Notes: generated from the letters alone by a model not told the origin. Shown: positions 1-11,293, numbered from the stretch's first letter. The stretch: 64,000 bases of DNA from Agarophyton chilense (GCA_030374765.1 JARGXX010000099.1:682001-746000); one strand, 5' to 3'. A program made the numbers and translations.

Positions 1-590
1 CAGTATTTATTTAGCTACGCTATCACTATTTAGTGTCTATTTTTCAGGCGCGCGCCAACTGTCAGGGGCCGCGCCCCACACTACTTAGAAGGTCGAGCAC
101 TGCTCCCCAGGAAACACCCTCTTGGGAGATCCCAACGAGGGAGTCTTGGCTCTGAACTTTTCGCCTTCGGCGCGTCTTCACCGCATACTACGTGAGCACC
201 CGTTGCACTTTAGTTCATCGACCCCTCTGTCGACCAGAATGCCACCACCACCGTGGGTTCATATTTAAATCGCCGACACTTGTCGTAGTCTCGCCCCTGT
301 ATAGGGTTTCGCCCCCGTTTTCCTCTTATTCTCCTTTTTGGCTCTCGTGAGTGGCCGTACCGCTCTGCCTAGGATTAATCACACCCCGGACTGTGCCGTG
401 CCAACCTAAACACTCTAGGTATATCCCGACGGATTGGCCTCGGTCTTACACTCGACTTCGTCGTGCCTTTCCAGAGTGGCTCTGTTTCTGTGCTCCGCTG
501 GGACGCATCTCCTCCGCCTGAGGCGTGTCTCTCAAGAGAGGAAGATCCCGAACATCTTCGTTGTGTCTTCGCTCCAAGCGTTGTCCTACA
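1..590 (+). repeat. 5' LTR of G1 (outer end missing)
   Basis: Bases 1-590 align along their whole length with 9,805-10,461. The inner end is placed at ...cctaca, three bases before a TGG that starts the primer-binding site. This copy lacks about 67 bp present in the 3' LTR at 10,161-10,227; the junction shows short ggccg/gccgtg similarity. About 50 bp of the outer end lie before the window if the 3' LTR start at 9,753 is right. The 97-codon ORF inside the LTR (434-727) runs past the LTR end and has no recognisable product. Confidence 0.9.
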
Positions 591-593
591 AAC

Positions 594-612
594 TGGTCTC
601 CCGACTTAGAAG
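594..612 (+). other. Primer-binding site of G1
   Basis: TGGTCTCCCGACTTAGAAG lies three bases after the 5' LTR. It begins with TGG, the complement of a tRNA 3' CCA. An almost identical 19-mer sits at the same place in G2 (11,931), so both families probably prime from the same tRNA, which I cannot name. Confidence 0.75.
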
Positions 613-755
613 TTTGAGTCGGGCACACTCAGTGACGATTAATCGGAAAAAGGACTCACAAATTGAGGTTGATCTCAGTTGCCCTCTTCGAGGAAGATTC
701 TTGGCCCCACTAGCCGATCGGGTTTAGATACTCACGTGTAACGGATTCTGATCTC

Positions 756-2816
756 ATGTCGTCCAAAGACCGTCGGAGGACGCGGAGCCCAACCGACGCA
801 CCGGAACCATCGCAACCATCCCGTATCCCGATCCGTTCACGGTCTCATACCGGTGGATCGACTGGCGTGCCAGGTGGAAGGACCTCAAGACCTCCTGTCT
901 CTGATTCGACACCACCAGCAAGCGGAGCAGGACCGGCGTCTGCCGCCGCCCAGATGCTCTCCCCTGCTAGGGATTTCACTCTCCATACCATCTTTGCAGC
1001 TGTGGAAGAGCAACTCCGCTCTATGCGGGAAGCTCAAGTCATCCTTGCAGAGGAGTTCGATTCCCTTCGCAACAAGGTGGATGACACTGCTACGCAGGAT
1101 TTTTCTGAGGACCTCCGTGTCCTCTGTGCGGATGTGAACTCAATTCTAGAGTTCCTTGGTGGACCCTCGGCCTTTGTCAAGGACGTCGCGGACAAGTTCT
1201 CGGGCGTTCGAAGCCGTCTCGAGACGTTGGAACAAACCCTGATGTCGGGGGATGATCTGGCCGAGCCGGTTGCAGTATCCCACAAGGTAAATAAGGAAGA
1301 GAACCGCCAGGCTCGAAGGAAGCGAAGAAACACGGATCCCGAACCGTCGGATTCCTGATCCTCGGAGTCCGACTCTTCCGATTCATCGGTGGAAGTAGCT
1401 CGCCGTGAGCGTTCCTCATGCTCTAAGCGCTTAACAGCCACCCATGGTGTGATCCGCGCCCACACGAAGGGAAGGATGCACACAGGTTTGAAGGAGCTGA
1501 AACCGACCAATTCGCTCTTTAAGAAGCTCTTATCATACCGGTACTACAGTTTGGAGGACTCCTCTTTGGATCGTACACCGCGTGGTACGGGAAGAGTGAA
1601 GGACTGCATTAAGCGAATGCAGCTCTCACTACGAAACCAGTTCTTTTCTTGAGAAGACCCAATATTGATGTTGGATTTCTTGGCACGCTTTGTCGCGGAA
1701 GCTGACATCTTTGGAATGAGCGTGGGACAGGCCTACATTACCTTACCGTACTTCTTACGTGGGCTTGCAGAAGACCAGTACCCCTCTGTCAGAGGTTCAT
1801 CACGCGCCTCCGAAGGAGGGGTCACATGCTGGCCCGAAGCAGTTCAGTACCTCCTGAGGTCTTATGCTACTAACTCCGCCATTCAGCAGGCTATACGCAC
1901 CCTGCGAAACACTCGCCAACGGCCAGGCGAGTCGGAAACCAATTATTCGTCGCGCCTTAAGAAGGCCTTCTACAGCTGTGGCAGTGTTTACCCCGCTGAA
2001 GAGTGTTGTACCATGTTTGTCGATGGTTTGGACCCGGCGATCCGGACTCTTGTTCCTCGACGTCGAGAAGATAGACCTAAAGCCACGTATTTGGAACTAG
2101 TGCAGTTCGCTCGCGCAGAAGGTGAAGCCCTGCGCGCACGCACCCCTGGATCCAGGGTTAGTTCCGCAAAAGCGTTGATGTTACAACCTGGTACCCCGTC
2201 AGCTTCGATGATCGACGAACAGGCCTCTCGAAGGGATTATGACAACGTGCAGCTAGCCCATAGCGATGTTCATTCCATCCCGACAACGGAGTTACCCTCA
2301 ACCTTGGACGAGTCACAATACGTGATTGGGGATGACACGCTACTCTATGCGGATAATGGTCGCGTCCGTGCGCCACGCGTCCCACACGAGAGTGGTAATG
2401 TCCGCTTTTAGCGTCCTGGTTGGAGAGATACCCGCCCCGCGGTGAAGTTCGCAGAGCCTCGCCACCCAACATCGGCTTCTGGTCTGATTTGTCATCTCTG
2501 CTACCAACCAGGCCATACCTCTCCACAATGTGTGTTGTCTCTCCGAGAATGGGCACAAGTCGTAGTCAATTACGAGGCCCCATCCCCGGAGGACCACGCA
2601 GCTGTTCCAACTACATCTTATATCCGTGCTCGAACGGATGTTCCACGTCAGGCGTCGCTTCCCCGAGCTCGGGTGGTACCTGCACCGGAATCCCGTGTCA
2701 CCGACGTGGTCGGTCACCCCACAGCTTCTGCAGTACCTTTTGGACCTGATTCCAAGGCGTTGCCTGCTCAACGCCCTGAGCAGCCACCTCCGGCGGAGCA
2801 GGCCCATAAAAACTAA
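756..2816 (+). pseudogene. gag: gag of G1 (capsid-nucleocapsid), three in-frame stops
   Basis: One frame runs from an ATG at 756 to TAA at 2,814-2,816, about 687 codons, broken only by stops at 1,356 (TGA), 1,650 (TGA) and 2,409 (TAG). The N-terminus is Ser/Pro/Arg-rich. The middle (about 1,665-2,130) is a capsid-like region with the typical run of short helices and a QRPGES motif that also occurs, in variant form, in G2. A CCHC zinc knuckle (CHLCYQPGHTSPQC, CX2CX4HX4C) at about 2,490-2,530 marks the nucleocapsid. Gag forms the virus-like particle and packages the RNA. All three stops can be derived from CGA or CAG by one C-to-T change. pol follows in the -1 frame. Confidence 0.9.
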
Positions 2817-5800
2817 ATGTGGGAGTCTCCTCTCAAGGAGCGGCGCCCTCAGAGTCGAGGTCGACGGCGCCCAAGGCGTCCAAGCCTCGCTCCCCGGTCA
2901 AAATCCTGTCAAGGAAAGAGGCCGTCAATGACGTGAACTCGGAACACTTTAGCGTTCTGCGTCGTCCGTGGAAGCGAGATTCCCATAACCGATTCCCGGA
3001 TAGAGTTGTGGTGATGGCCAAAAGAAATTACAAGGTCTATGCTGACCTTGGCCTTTCACCCCAGTTTATGGTGCGACATTTTACCGTCTTAGACACCGGT
3101 GCAGGTCCGAACTTTGTCGTGGAGGAAGTGTTACCGCCTGCTTTGCAGTCTAGGATCCGCCGCGACCAAGTCCCGGAGGTCGCTGACGTGAACAACAAAC
3201 CGTTTGATACGCTGGGTTTCATGGAACTGGTAGTCCGCGTTGCCACTCGCGTGATGAAACTCAATTTCCTCGTATGTTGGAAACTAGCCGCCCCAGTCAT
3301 CTTGGGTTGCGACTTTTGTGACGGCTTCGTCGAAGCGATCTTCTACCGCCAACGGCGTGTCGAGATGGAGGATGGATCGTCCACTCCGATCGCTCGTCGT
3401 CCGCTTAGGCGTGCCACGAAGAAGCATGTCCCGCTACCGGCAGCACAGGAACCTGGACCGGATAACCGTGAATCTAATAAGCTCCGCGTCGCAGCGTCGT
3501 TGTGCGTCCCGCCTGAGTCCCAAATGATGGTGAAAGTAACCTCCCGTCAACACGGACTGCGGGTCTTGCAACCATTGTCGTCACTGTATTACAGGCACAG
3601 CCTCGCAATTGCGAATGGAATCGTCCATGTGGAGCCAAACCAACCGTTTCAGGTGCTGGTCGCCAATCTAGGGACTGTACCCCAGTATCTGGTGAAGAAC
3701 CAAGTGATAGGGTCCATCGTGCCGCACCCCATCGCTATGGTGCCGACAAAGCTGACTGCAGCTGACGTTCTTGGACTAGTTCAATCCAAGGAGGGGGACA
3801 GTCCGGAACCCTTTTCATCGCCGGTACCCGGGGTTCAACCTGTAACATCAGGGACGCAGCCCGGTTCAACGAGTGGGGACCGCCCCGATCCAGTCCAAGA
3901 ACTCGAGTACCTGGATTTCAGCCACGTCCCGGAGTCATACCGCCATCGATTGCGAGAACTGTTGAGGGACTTCACCACTATGTGGGACGGCTCCCTTGGT
4001 GAGATTTCCACTACGGAACACCGGATTGATTTGCTACCGGACACCCGACCCATCTCTCAGCACCCACACCGTGCCGGAACCGCCGCACGCGCGGAGGAAA
4101 AGGCACAAGTGGATAAAAATATTTCGAGCCGGAGTCATTAAACCAACTCAGTCGCCGTGGGCTTCTCCAGTAGTACTGGCTCCAAAGCAGGATGGTTCCT
4201 GGAGGTTTTGCGTCGACTACCGTCGGTTGAATGCCGTCACCGTCAAGGACTTGTATCCAATCCCAAGAATGGACGAGTAAATTAACTCGCTAGGCACCGC
4301 CACCGTCTTTACAACCCTGGAAGTTAATTGGTGATACTGGCAAGTTCCGGTAAGGAAGCAAGACCAGGATAAAACCGCTTTCGTGTGTCACTCCGGTCTC
4401 TACCGTTTCAAACGGATGCCTTTTGGTCTTACCAACGCCCCCGCTACTTTCCAGCGAGCCATCGACATCATATCGGCCCGCTTCAAATGGCGTACCTGCC
4501 TGGTCTACCTGGATGACATAATCGTTTTCTCAGATAATCTGGACAAACATCTCACTCATGTGAGGGATATCATGACCACGCTTCGAGATGCGGGTGTCAC
4601 TCTTAAGGTGAAGAAATGTGACTTCTTCACGGACACTGTGAAGTACCTCGGCCATGTTATCCGTCCAGAACGTGTTACAATCGAGGAGACTCGTGTTAAG
4701 TCACTCAAAGAGGCTAAAGAACGGCGGACGCAAACCGAGCTTCGTTCCTTTCTGGGACTCGCGAAAGTCTACCGACGATTCATCCCGCACTTTGCGGACA
4801 AGGCTGCACCGTTAAACGCGCTTTTGCGGAAAGGCCAACCACCAAAACTGGATCCCTTAACCCTCGTTCAAAAGGAGTCTTTCAACTCTTTTAAGGATTC
4901 TGTCGTCTCTGCCCCGATCCTCTCGTTTCCCAAGCCTGGAAGGCCCTTCACCGTAGATACGGACGCCAGCGACTACCAAGTAGGTTTTGCACTGTTTCAA
5001 ACTGCACCCAATGGGGAAAGACGCCCCGTAGGGTACTGATCCCGTTCACTAAACGTCCACGAGAAGAATTACTCCGTCTCGGAGAAGGAATGCCTTGCAG
5101 TAGTGTGGGCATTACAAACGTTGCGCCCCTATCTCATGGGTAATCATTTCACCGTTTTTACGGACCACGCATCACTTCGATGGCTACTCTCCATCTCGGA
5201 GCCTTCAGGCCGCTTGATGCGTTGGCGTCTCCGTCTAGCGGAATTTGACTTTGACGTGCAGTACCGAAAAGGATCGTGCAACACCCAAGCCGATGCTCTC
5301 TCCCGACTGGTCACTACTGGCGAAGCACTACCCGTCAAAGAAGATGAAATACCCTGCTTTGCAGTGAATGGCGACGACGCTACCATCGAGGGCGAGGAAC
5401 GAAACACGAACTCTTCAGATCCCGGTTCCGAATTGGACGACTTTCTTCTCTCGGAAGATTCCGAGAAACCCTTACCAGGGAACTTCGTGCCTATTACTGC
5501 AGAGGAGATGATACGGGAGCAATTCGCTGGCCGGTTCAGCGCGAAGGTCTGCGCTCAACTCAATGGAGGAGGTACTCTCCCCTTTCAGGTGAATGACGCC
5601 GGATACCTTGTACGGACCGTCGGATCGCACCCATAAATCGTGGCACCACATAACCTCCAGTCGAGAGTTGCGGTTGTCGCACTACTCCAAAATGAGTGGC
5701 CACGTCTGGGGACGCAAACTTTACCTCACCCTACGCCGTAACTTCTACTGGCCTGCCATGGCAATGGACTGCTACGCAACGGTGCGGTTTTGCACCGATT

Positions 5801-5854
5801 GCACTCGGAACCGTGTCAAACTACGCCGTCATGCGACGAAGTTGAAGCTGTTCC

Positions 5855-5880
5855 CAGCTCGGCAGACCACCGCAAAGATT
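5855..5880 (+). other. Deletion scar: integrase catalytic core missing in G1
   Basis: The reading passes straight from the end of the zinc-finger region (KLKLFPAR) to the post-core sequence (DWDLFTDAL). In G2 the same two landmarks are separated by roughly 390 bp holding all three catalytic acidic residues (17,255, 17,435 and 17,543). G1 has lost D, D and E together. Confidence 0.85.
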
Positions 5881-7241
5881 GGGACTTGTTCACTGATGCG
5901 CTCACCTTCGCATACAATACGCAGGTGCACAGGACAACTGGATTAACGCCCTTCGAGTTGGTACTGTTCCGTACACCACCGCCTGTGGCGCTGGAACCAC
6001 AGCCCACGCTGGATACCTTTCCGTCACCGACTGCTTACCGCGAAGCGTGGAAAACTTGGCTCACGAAGCTCGATCCCGCCGCACGGCGTTCAATGGGCCG
6101 AGCCCAGGCCCCTTAAAAGCGTGACTTTGATTCCAAAGCCCCTCGCTCACTGCCACGTCTCGCCCTCGACGGTTATGTATTCATCCGCAAGGAGTATTGG
6201 AACTCAGAGAAGGAGAAACGACACAAGCTGTCACCCGTTGCCGACGGCCCCTTTCGGGTTGTTTCGGTGGCTCCCGACACTGTCGTTGTTGACCTCGCAG
6301 GTAATCACGAACCCATCTCCCGCGATCGCATGGTATCGGCTACTCCGCCGTTAACATTCCAACCTACTGGTGTGACTGCTCCCGTTGACACGGATTCATC
6401 GACCCCCTTACCCCAGGTCCACCCGCGGCCATACGCCTTACCACACCCATCTCGGGGTTTGTCTGACCTTCCGCTACCCCCGGCGCCCAACCAGCAAGGA
6501 ATCGTGTCGCGCATTCGTCGCTCCTCCCCAGTCCACCCGACGGACACCAACTTCAGTGCATCGTCTAAGGAGGGGGAGGCGCCCGACAGCCGTCGTAGTC
6601 CGGTCGATACCGTCGCTAGAACCGCCGCACCGTCGCGTGTCTTTTTTCGCCCATCAGAGGTGCCTGATACTGACGTCCTGCCCGACTCGACGCAGCTGCT
6701 ATCCAAGCCTCAGAACGCAGCTGCGGATAACGCCATCAACACTCGCCGAGGTGTCACCACACGTGCAACACGAAATGCAATTGCGCTCGACGCACCGCCG
6801 CCTGATACAGTACGAGGGGACGACGCACCGCCTAGTACCCCGCACAGGGAGTCGGATACATCCACGGCGCCGACGTTGGACAGCCAGCTATTGTAACCCT
6901 CACGTGACTACACGTAACCTCGTCGTGCGACAGAGATGGGCTACAATGCGCCACCGCCCCAGCGAATCTCACCGCCAAAGCAAGCTTCACCACGCCGATT
7001 AGCAGAACGAACACCCGCTGGTGTGGGCCCTCCAACCGGAGTGGGAAGCACCAAAACAAGCCCGGCACTTGGGGAAAAAGAACCGCCGAAGTCGAGTCGA
7101 CGTACTACTCAGCCGAGGACTGCCTTGTGCGCTACACGGTCCGACCGGAGCGAAGCCGCCCAACGCGTGATCACTTCGGTACCCCCTGGCTCAGGATGGG
7201 TACCACCCGGAAATAGCGACACCGTCATACGGGATGGCCGG

Positions 7242-7416
7242 GAAGTGTACCGACAAGAGTTCGTGGTCGGACGCATTCTGGAGCACTCCTACCACCCAAA
7301 GAGGTATCTCCGATACTTGGTCTGTTGGTATGGTTATGGCCCCGAATGGGCTTCAGACGAAACGATTGAACACCTACCTTGGTCAAAGGTGGTACAGTAT
7401 CATTGTCGTACTGTCA
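7242..7416 (+). other. Chromodomain at the C-terminus of G1 pol
   Basis: The segment reads VVGRILEHS..., RYLRYLVCWYGYGPEWASDE and TIEHLPW. It matches the chromodomain pattern: aromatic start, Y-L-V-x-W-x-G-Y core, and a closing helix. In chromoviral integrases this domain is thought to guide insertion to particular chromatin. It is the best preserved part of the pol C-terminus, and a relic of it is visible in G4 at 29,255-29,370. Confidence 0.85.
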
Positions 7417-7668
7417 CGGCTTTGCCGGCTACCTAGACCGAGCCCAACTGGGATAAGAAGACACCCGATGGGGATAAAGGAACAGAAGATCTGGATAAGG
7501 ACCCTTGGAGGAAGTAGAAAATGTACAGAAGACCTGGAGAAGGACACTCAGAAGAAGTGGTAGAGAAGAAAGAAAACAAATACGTCATAGACGGAAGCAG
7601 TTTACCATTTTCGAAGTTACCGCACACACTACCGCACAGCGAGATATACTAACAAAGATCCCAAGGGA

Positions 7669-9582
7669 TCAGTTGGAAGAACCCGGATTACCGTGCGCGC
7701 CAGCCAAATCGCTAGCGAAGTTACTCACGCCGGCCAGGCGTGCCACGAGGGCGTCTCTCATCGTACCGATGTCGCCGCTCGCCGCTTGCGCGTTCAGTCC
7801 GACACCCCGAAGAAACCGGGAGATCACGGCCGCCTCTGGGCGTATGGGAACCTCAATAACTTCCGGTTCGTCCAGCAACGCCGCCGCCACTGGATCGACC
7901 ACTACATCTGCGTGAGTCGCTCCCTGCGCCGGCTGCGCCGTAGTATCGGCACCATCGGGGTCTCCCACGTCTTCCAATACCTCGTCGCCACGGTATTCGC
8001 CCTCCTCTTCCGGGAGATCATCACCACCATAGGCGTAGTACAAGTCATCCGAGTTGACAAACCCCACGGGGTGCCCCTATGGTATGACTCGCCGAGCCAT
8101 CCGGAGAGCCGACGCCTCCGCCTCGGAGATCTCTGGTTGTTCCCATGGGTTAAAGGAGATTAAATCTCCCGCCAACGGCGTGCGACGCCCCGGAGACCTA
8201 TCAGCCCGACCGGCTTCTTGACCACGGCCGCTCTGCCGGACAGGCACGACAGCCCAGTTGACATGCCCAATGATGTCGATGAGCTCCTGAGCTTCATCAG
8301 CGTTATTGACACCTCCAAGAGGGAGTTGAAGGTCCAGCTGCCGGATGTAACCACGCAAACGCGGAGGAAGATACCACAGTCAATACTGGTCGTAGGCTCC
8401 CCACAAGATGTACGCCGTGGCGCGGACTGCCCATTCAGTTAGGACCACGGACCATAAGCCGGAGTGCGGATCCTCGATGAGGTACGAGCCGAGATAGGAG
8501 ACGACGGGAGGCAACTCCACGTAACATCCCCGGCACACCTCGACGGAGGACCACCACCCAGGCAGGGGAACGTATCTCCCGAACTGATAGAAGGGACTAA
8601 TCCGGTTTGTCTCCGTGTTCTGATAAGGGACAAAGAACCCAAAGCGGGATCTGCCCCAACGCTCCTCGCAAATGAAGTTCTATAACCACCGATATCGGGA
8701 CTCACGACGAAGGTGACGGAACTTGGCACGAATGATCGGACGGACCCAGCAGATCGCTTCTTGACGCGCTCGCGGTTGACCGCGCCATTCGTAAGTTTCC
8801 AACGCCGCAAGGCGGTCACAATAGCCGATCTCACCCTGATTCCAGTACATCCGTAGGTCGAAGAGAAATTCGTCGGGGATGGGGTATTGAAATTTTGCCC
8901 GGGTGATCCGTGAGGAGCCGATGCGGACGAATACACAATGCGCCTCCTCCGCCGACTCGCGCCTTCACGGCAGAGTCGCGTGAACGGGAACTGCCACACG
9001 GCGTCGCCAATCCCACGAGGTGGTTATCAAAGCCGACAGCTCGCCCGGGAGACGCACATTGCCATCAGCATACGACGCCACAAGTTCTTCTTCGAAGACG
9101 GCTGTCGGATGGAACCACGGAGCTCTCCGGAGAATCGCCGCATGTTGACGCGGGTTTAACACGAAGAGTTCGTCGTAAGTGGGCCAGGTGTTCTCCGCAT
9201 GAGTGAGGTGGCTTGAAGCTACAACGGGACCCCGGGATCGGCTAGGCGTGGTTGACGAGGCACTCCCCCGCGGAAGGGGAGCCGAATGGAAACCGGAGAA
9301 GTAACCCCGGCGGGGATTGTTACCACCGTTCATTGGGAGTACTGGTCGCCGAGGTATCGGAATGTAATCGCTAGAGGATGGTGTACGATGCAGAAGCGCG
9401 CTCAAAGTTCGAAGAGTGGTTACCGCGTTAGTGCGTTTGTCGTTCGGTTGTGCAGCTCTGCATTCGACAGTCGAGTGGTCGCTGGACGCGTTACGCGGCT
9501 CGCTTTTATGCCGGTTGGACCGTTGCCTCCCTGCCATGTCGACGGCGTGTTCGTCACCTAAGGAAGGGGATATGAAGGACAA
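7669..9582 (-). pseudogene. Antisense ORF of G1, unknown protein, four in-frame stops
   Basis: A single frame on the minus strand runs from ATG at 9,582 to a stop at 7,669-7,671, about 637 codons. It is interrupted only at about 8,965 (TGA), 8,688 (TAG), 8,381 (TGA) and 8,077 (TAG), each one C-to-T step from an Arg or Gln codon. It lies between the pol end (7,436) and the 3' LTR and converges with pol. The N-terminal third is Ser/Pro/Arg-rich; the middle is rich in Tyr, Trp and Arg; a hydrophobic stretch (SVVLTEWAVRATAYILWGAY) sits just before the third stop; the C-terminus is acidic, then amphipathic. Local matches to the G2 antisense ORF occur around that stretch, and G4 carries a relic of the same protein. 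I recognise no known family. An accessory or regulatory role is only a guess. Confidence 0.72.
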
Positions 9583-9752
9583 TGCCCTTCAAGGGGGTTT
9601 CTTCCCAGGACTTAGAGATTTCGCTCGCTTGAGGACTAGCTAGGTCTATGACAAGCTATATCGGTATTGCGTGCCGACGGCCGGTTAGGACCGGAGGTGC
9701 CCACTGGTAGAACACGTGGACTGCACGGATGCCGACGCTCGAGTGCGAGGAG

Positions 9753-10461
9753 TGCCACACGTGGCCCGAATTCTATCTAATGGTTACTATTATTTAGTAT
9801 TTTTTAGTGTTTATTTAGCTACGCTATCACTATTTAGTGTCTATTTTTCAGGCGCGCGTCAACTGTCAGGGGCCGCGCGCCACACTACTTAGGAGGTCGA
9901 GCACTGCTCCCCGGTAAAAACCCTCTTGGGAGATTCCAAGGAGGGAGTCTTGGCTGTGAACTTTTCGCCTTCGGCGCATCTTCACCGCATACTGCGTGAG
10001 CGCCCGTTGCACGTTAGTTCATCCACCCCTCTGTCAACCAGAGTGCTACCACCACCGTGGGTTCACATTTAATTCGCCGACACTTGTCGTAGTCTCGCCC
10101 CTGTATAGGGTTTCGCCCCCGTTTTCCTCTTGTTCTCCTTTTTGGCTCTCGTGAGTGGCCGCCCCACTCACCCCGCTAGTCCACCTGATACGAGCGTTTC
10201 CTCGCACTTTTTCCGAAACTCGCCGTGGTACCGCCTAGCCTAGGACTGGTCACACCCCGGACTGTGCCGTGCTCACCTTAACACTCTAGGTATATCCCGC
10301 CGGATTGGCCTCGGTCTTACACCCGACTTCGTCGTGCCTTTCCAGAGTGGCTCTGTTTCTGTGCTCCGCTGGGACGCGTCTGTTCCGCCTGAGGCGTGTC
10401 TCTCAAGAGAGGAAGATCCCGAACACCTTCGTGGTGTCTCCGCTCCAAACATTTTCCTACA
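9753..10461 (+). repeat. 3' LTR of G1
   Basis: From 9,805 it aligns with the 5' LTR. The start is placed at a TG (9,753) just after a purine-rich gcgagga-type tract at 9,744-9,752, which may be the polypurine tract; a later TG at 9,808 is a less likely alternative. The end is ...cctaca at 10,461, matching the end of the 5' LTR. This copy keeps the 67 bp missing from the 5' LTR. Confidence 0.82.
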
Positions 10462-10474
10462 GCGACGTCGACGA

Positions 10475-11186
10475 ACGAAGAGGCTTTTCAACTCTTCGTA
10501 CAAACATCATGAACAGGTGGCCTTGACGGAATTCACGTTACTACATTAAAGTCTCTGCGATGCTGGTTCAACTAGATCTGCATCAATCGACGTGAAGACA
10601 AAGAGGTCAATTTTGGAGTCTCTGAGATCACTTAAGTACAGAGAGAGCGATAACTTCTGTTACATCACTTCATACTAGCCATTGATGAACTTGAAGAGGT
10701 GATGGGGGCAAATAAGAAGGATAAAACTGAGCGAGAGAAGCGTTTTGTCGAAGTTGGCTAGAAGATTCGGTTGTATGCTTCCGAAAGACCGACTTTACAG
10801 GAACCGGGTGCTAACGAATATGTTTAGAGTGGCAATGAAGTCTCTTTGCAAAGAAAAAATGCTCTTAGCCGTCTCAAAGAGGTAAAAAGCGCGGCATCTC
10901 CAAGGATTCGCATTAAGAAGACAAGTCGGTTCTTATGGACGGTATGAAACAGAGTCAGGAACTCGAGGAAAAGCGGCTGCGTATGGAGGAAGTTCAGTTC
11001 AAGTCGGAGAAGGGGCCTAAAAATCGAATAGCATTTCGAGATGTGGAGGTGCAGGAGAGAGAGAAAAGTAAGCTGGTACTTGCCGAAAGCAAGGCTTAGG
11101 TCAATATTGAAGAGCGAAGAGAGGCTTTACAAGAGCGCAAGCGAATGGTAGAGGTACTCGCATCTCTGGCGGGTAGGCTGAAGTGA
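10475..11186 (+). pseudogene. Harbinger H1 ORF1 relic (coiled-coil C-terminal part)
   Basis: The clearest part (10,935-11,186) reads as a Glu/Lys/Arg-rich helix: EEKRLRMEEVQFKSEK, then EREKSKLVLAESKA, then ERREALQERKRMVEVLASLA, ending at TGA 11,184-11,186. Upstream, another frame gives NKKDKTEREKRF and related text with stops and a frameshift near 10,930. Such basic coiled-coil tails are typical of the SANT/Myb-type ORF1 protein that accompanies Harbinger nucleases. The convergent nuclease relic at 22,600-23,702 should be its partner; G2 inserted between them. The N-terminus is lost, probably cut off by G1. H3 ORF1 at 35,843-36,720 has the same kind of tail. Confidence 0.6.
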
Positions 11187-11288
11187 GCGCCAAGGTTTCG
11201 AAGTTTGTATGCTACACTGGCCGAGCACGTTCGAGCGGCGAGGGAAACTTCCGCAGCGTAGGGAGCCGAAGGCGACTGAAGCGAAGCC

Positions 11289-11293
11289 CTCGC
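11289..11293. other. Left target-site duplication of G2
   Basis: The five bases ctcgc directly before the G2 5' LTR recur directly after its 3' LTR (22,502-22,506). A 5-bp duplication is normal for Ty3/gypsy integrases. Confidence 0.85.

Larger units (their letters stand above)
2810..7436 (+). pseudogene. pol: pol of G1: protease, RT, RNase H, integrase remnant, chromodomain
   Basis: The frame opens at 2,810, in the -1 frame relative to gag; I see no ATG at the junction. Protease: LDTGAGPN, with the active-site Asp codon at 3,092-3,094. Near 4,115 an extra A in an A-run shifts the frame. RT follows ([21 protein letters not shown] at 4,506-4,517), then RNase H (VDTDASDYQ, TDHASLRW) to 5,636. 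A second frameshift lies near 5,650. The integrase zinc finger (H..C..CTDC) is present to about 5,860, but the catalytic core is missing. Pol resumes with the C-terminal part (WDLFTDALTFAYN, GPFRVV), a long Pro/Ser-rich linker and the chromodomain to 7,436. In-frame stops include 4,278, 4,331, 5,037, 5,634, 6,114 and 6,894. Reverse transcription and integration by this copy are impossible. Confidence 0.93.
1..10461 (+). mobile_element. Ty3/gypsy chromodomain retrotransposon G1, left end cut by window
   Basis: The element has two long terminal repeats (1-590 and about 9,753-10,461), a primer-binding site at 594, gag, pol in the order protease, RT, RNase H, integrase, chromodomain, and an extra antisense ORF before the 3' LTR. 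That pol order defines Ty3/gypsy, and the C-terminal chromodomain is typical of chromoviruses. The element is dead: gag and pol carry nonsense codons and frameshifts, and the integrase core is deleted. The two LTRs differ at about 19 of the first 250 aligned bases by hand count, so the insertion is not recent. The 5' flank lies outside the window, so the target duplication cannot be checked; the base run after the 3' LTR is gcgac. On its right the element abuts the Harbinger ORF1 relic, so it probably inserted into that element. Confidence 0.93.

Noticed and set aside
434-727. 97-codon ORF across the G1 5' LTR end, partly repeated at 10,305-10,526
   Set aside because: It crosses the LTR border and primer-binding site, and the second copy diverges there. 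It is an LTR shadow, not a gene.
2805-2816. Possible -1 slippery site at the G1 gag end
   Set aside because: CAT AAA AAC gives T AAA AAC, which lacks the X XXY YYZ pattern. G2 has no matching heptamer that I can see.
8439-8999. 186-codon minus-strand ORF inside the G1 antisense region
   Set aside because: It is in a different frame from the homologous antisense protein and has no match in G2.
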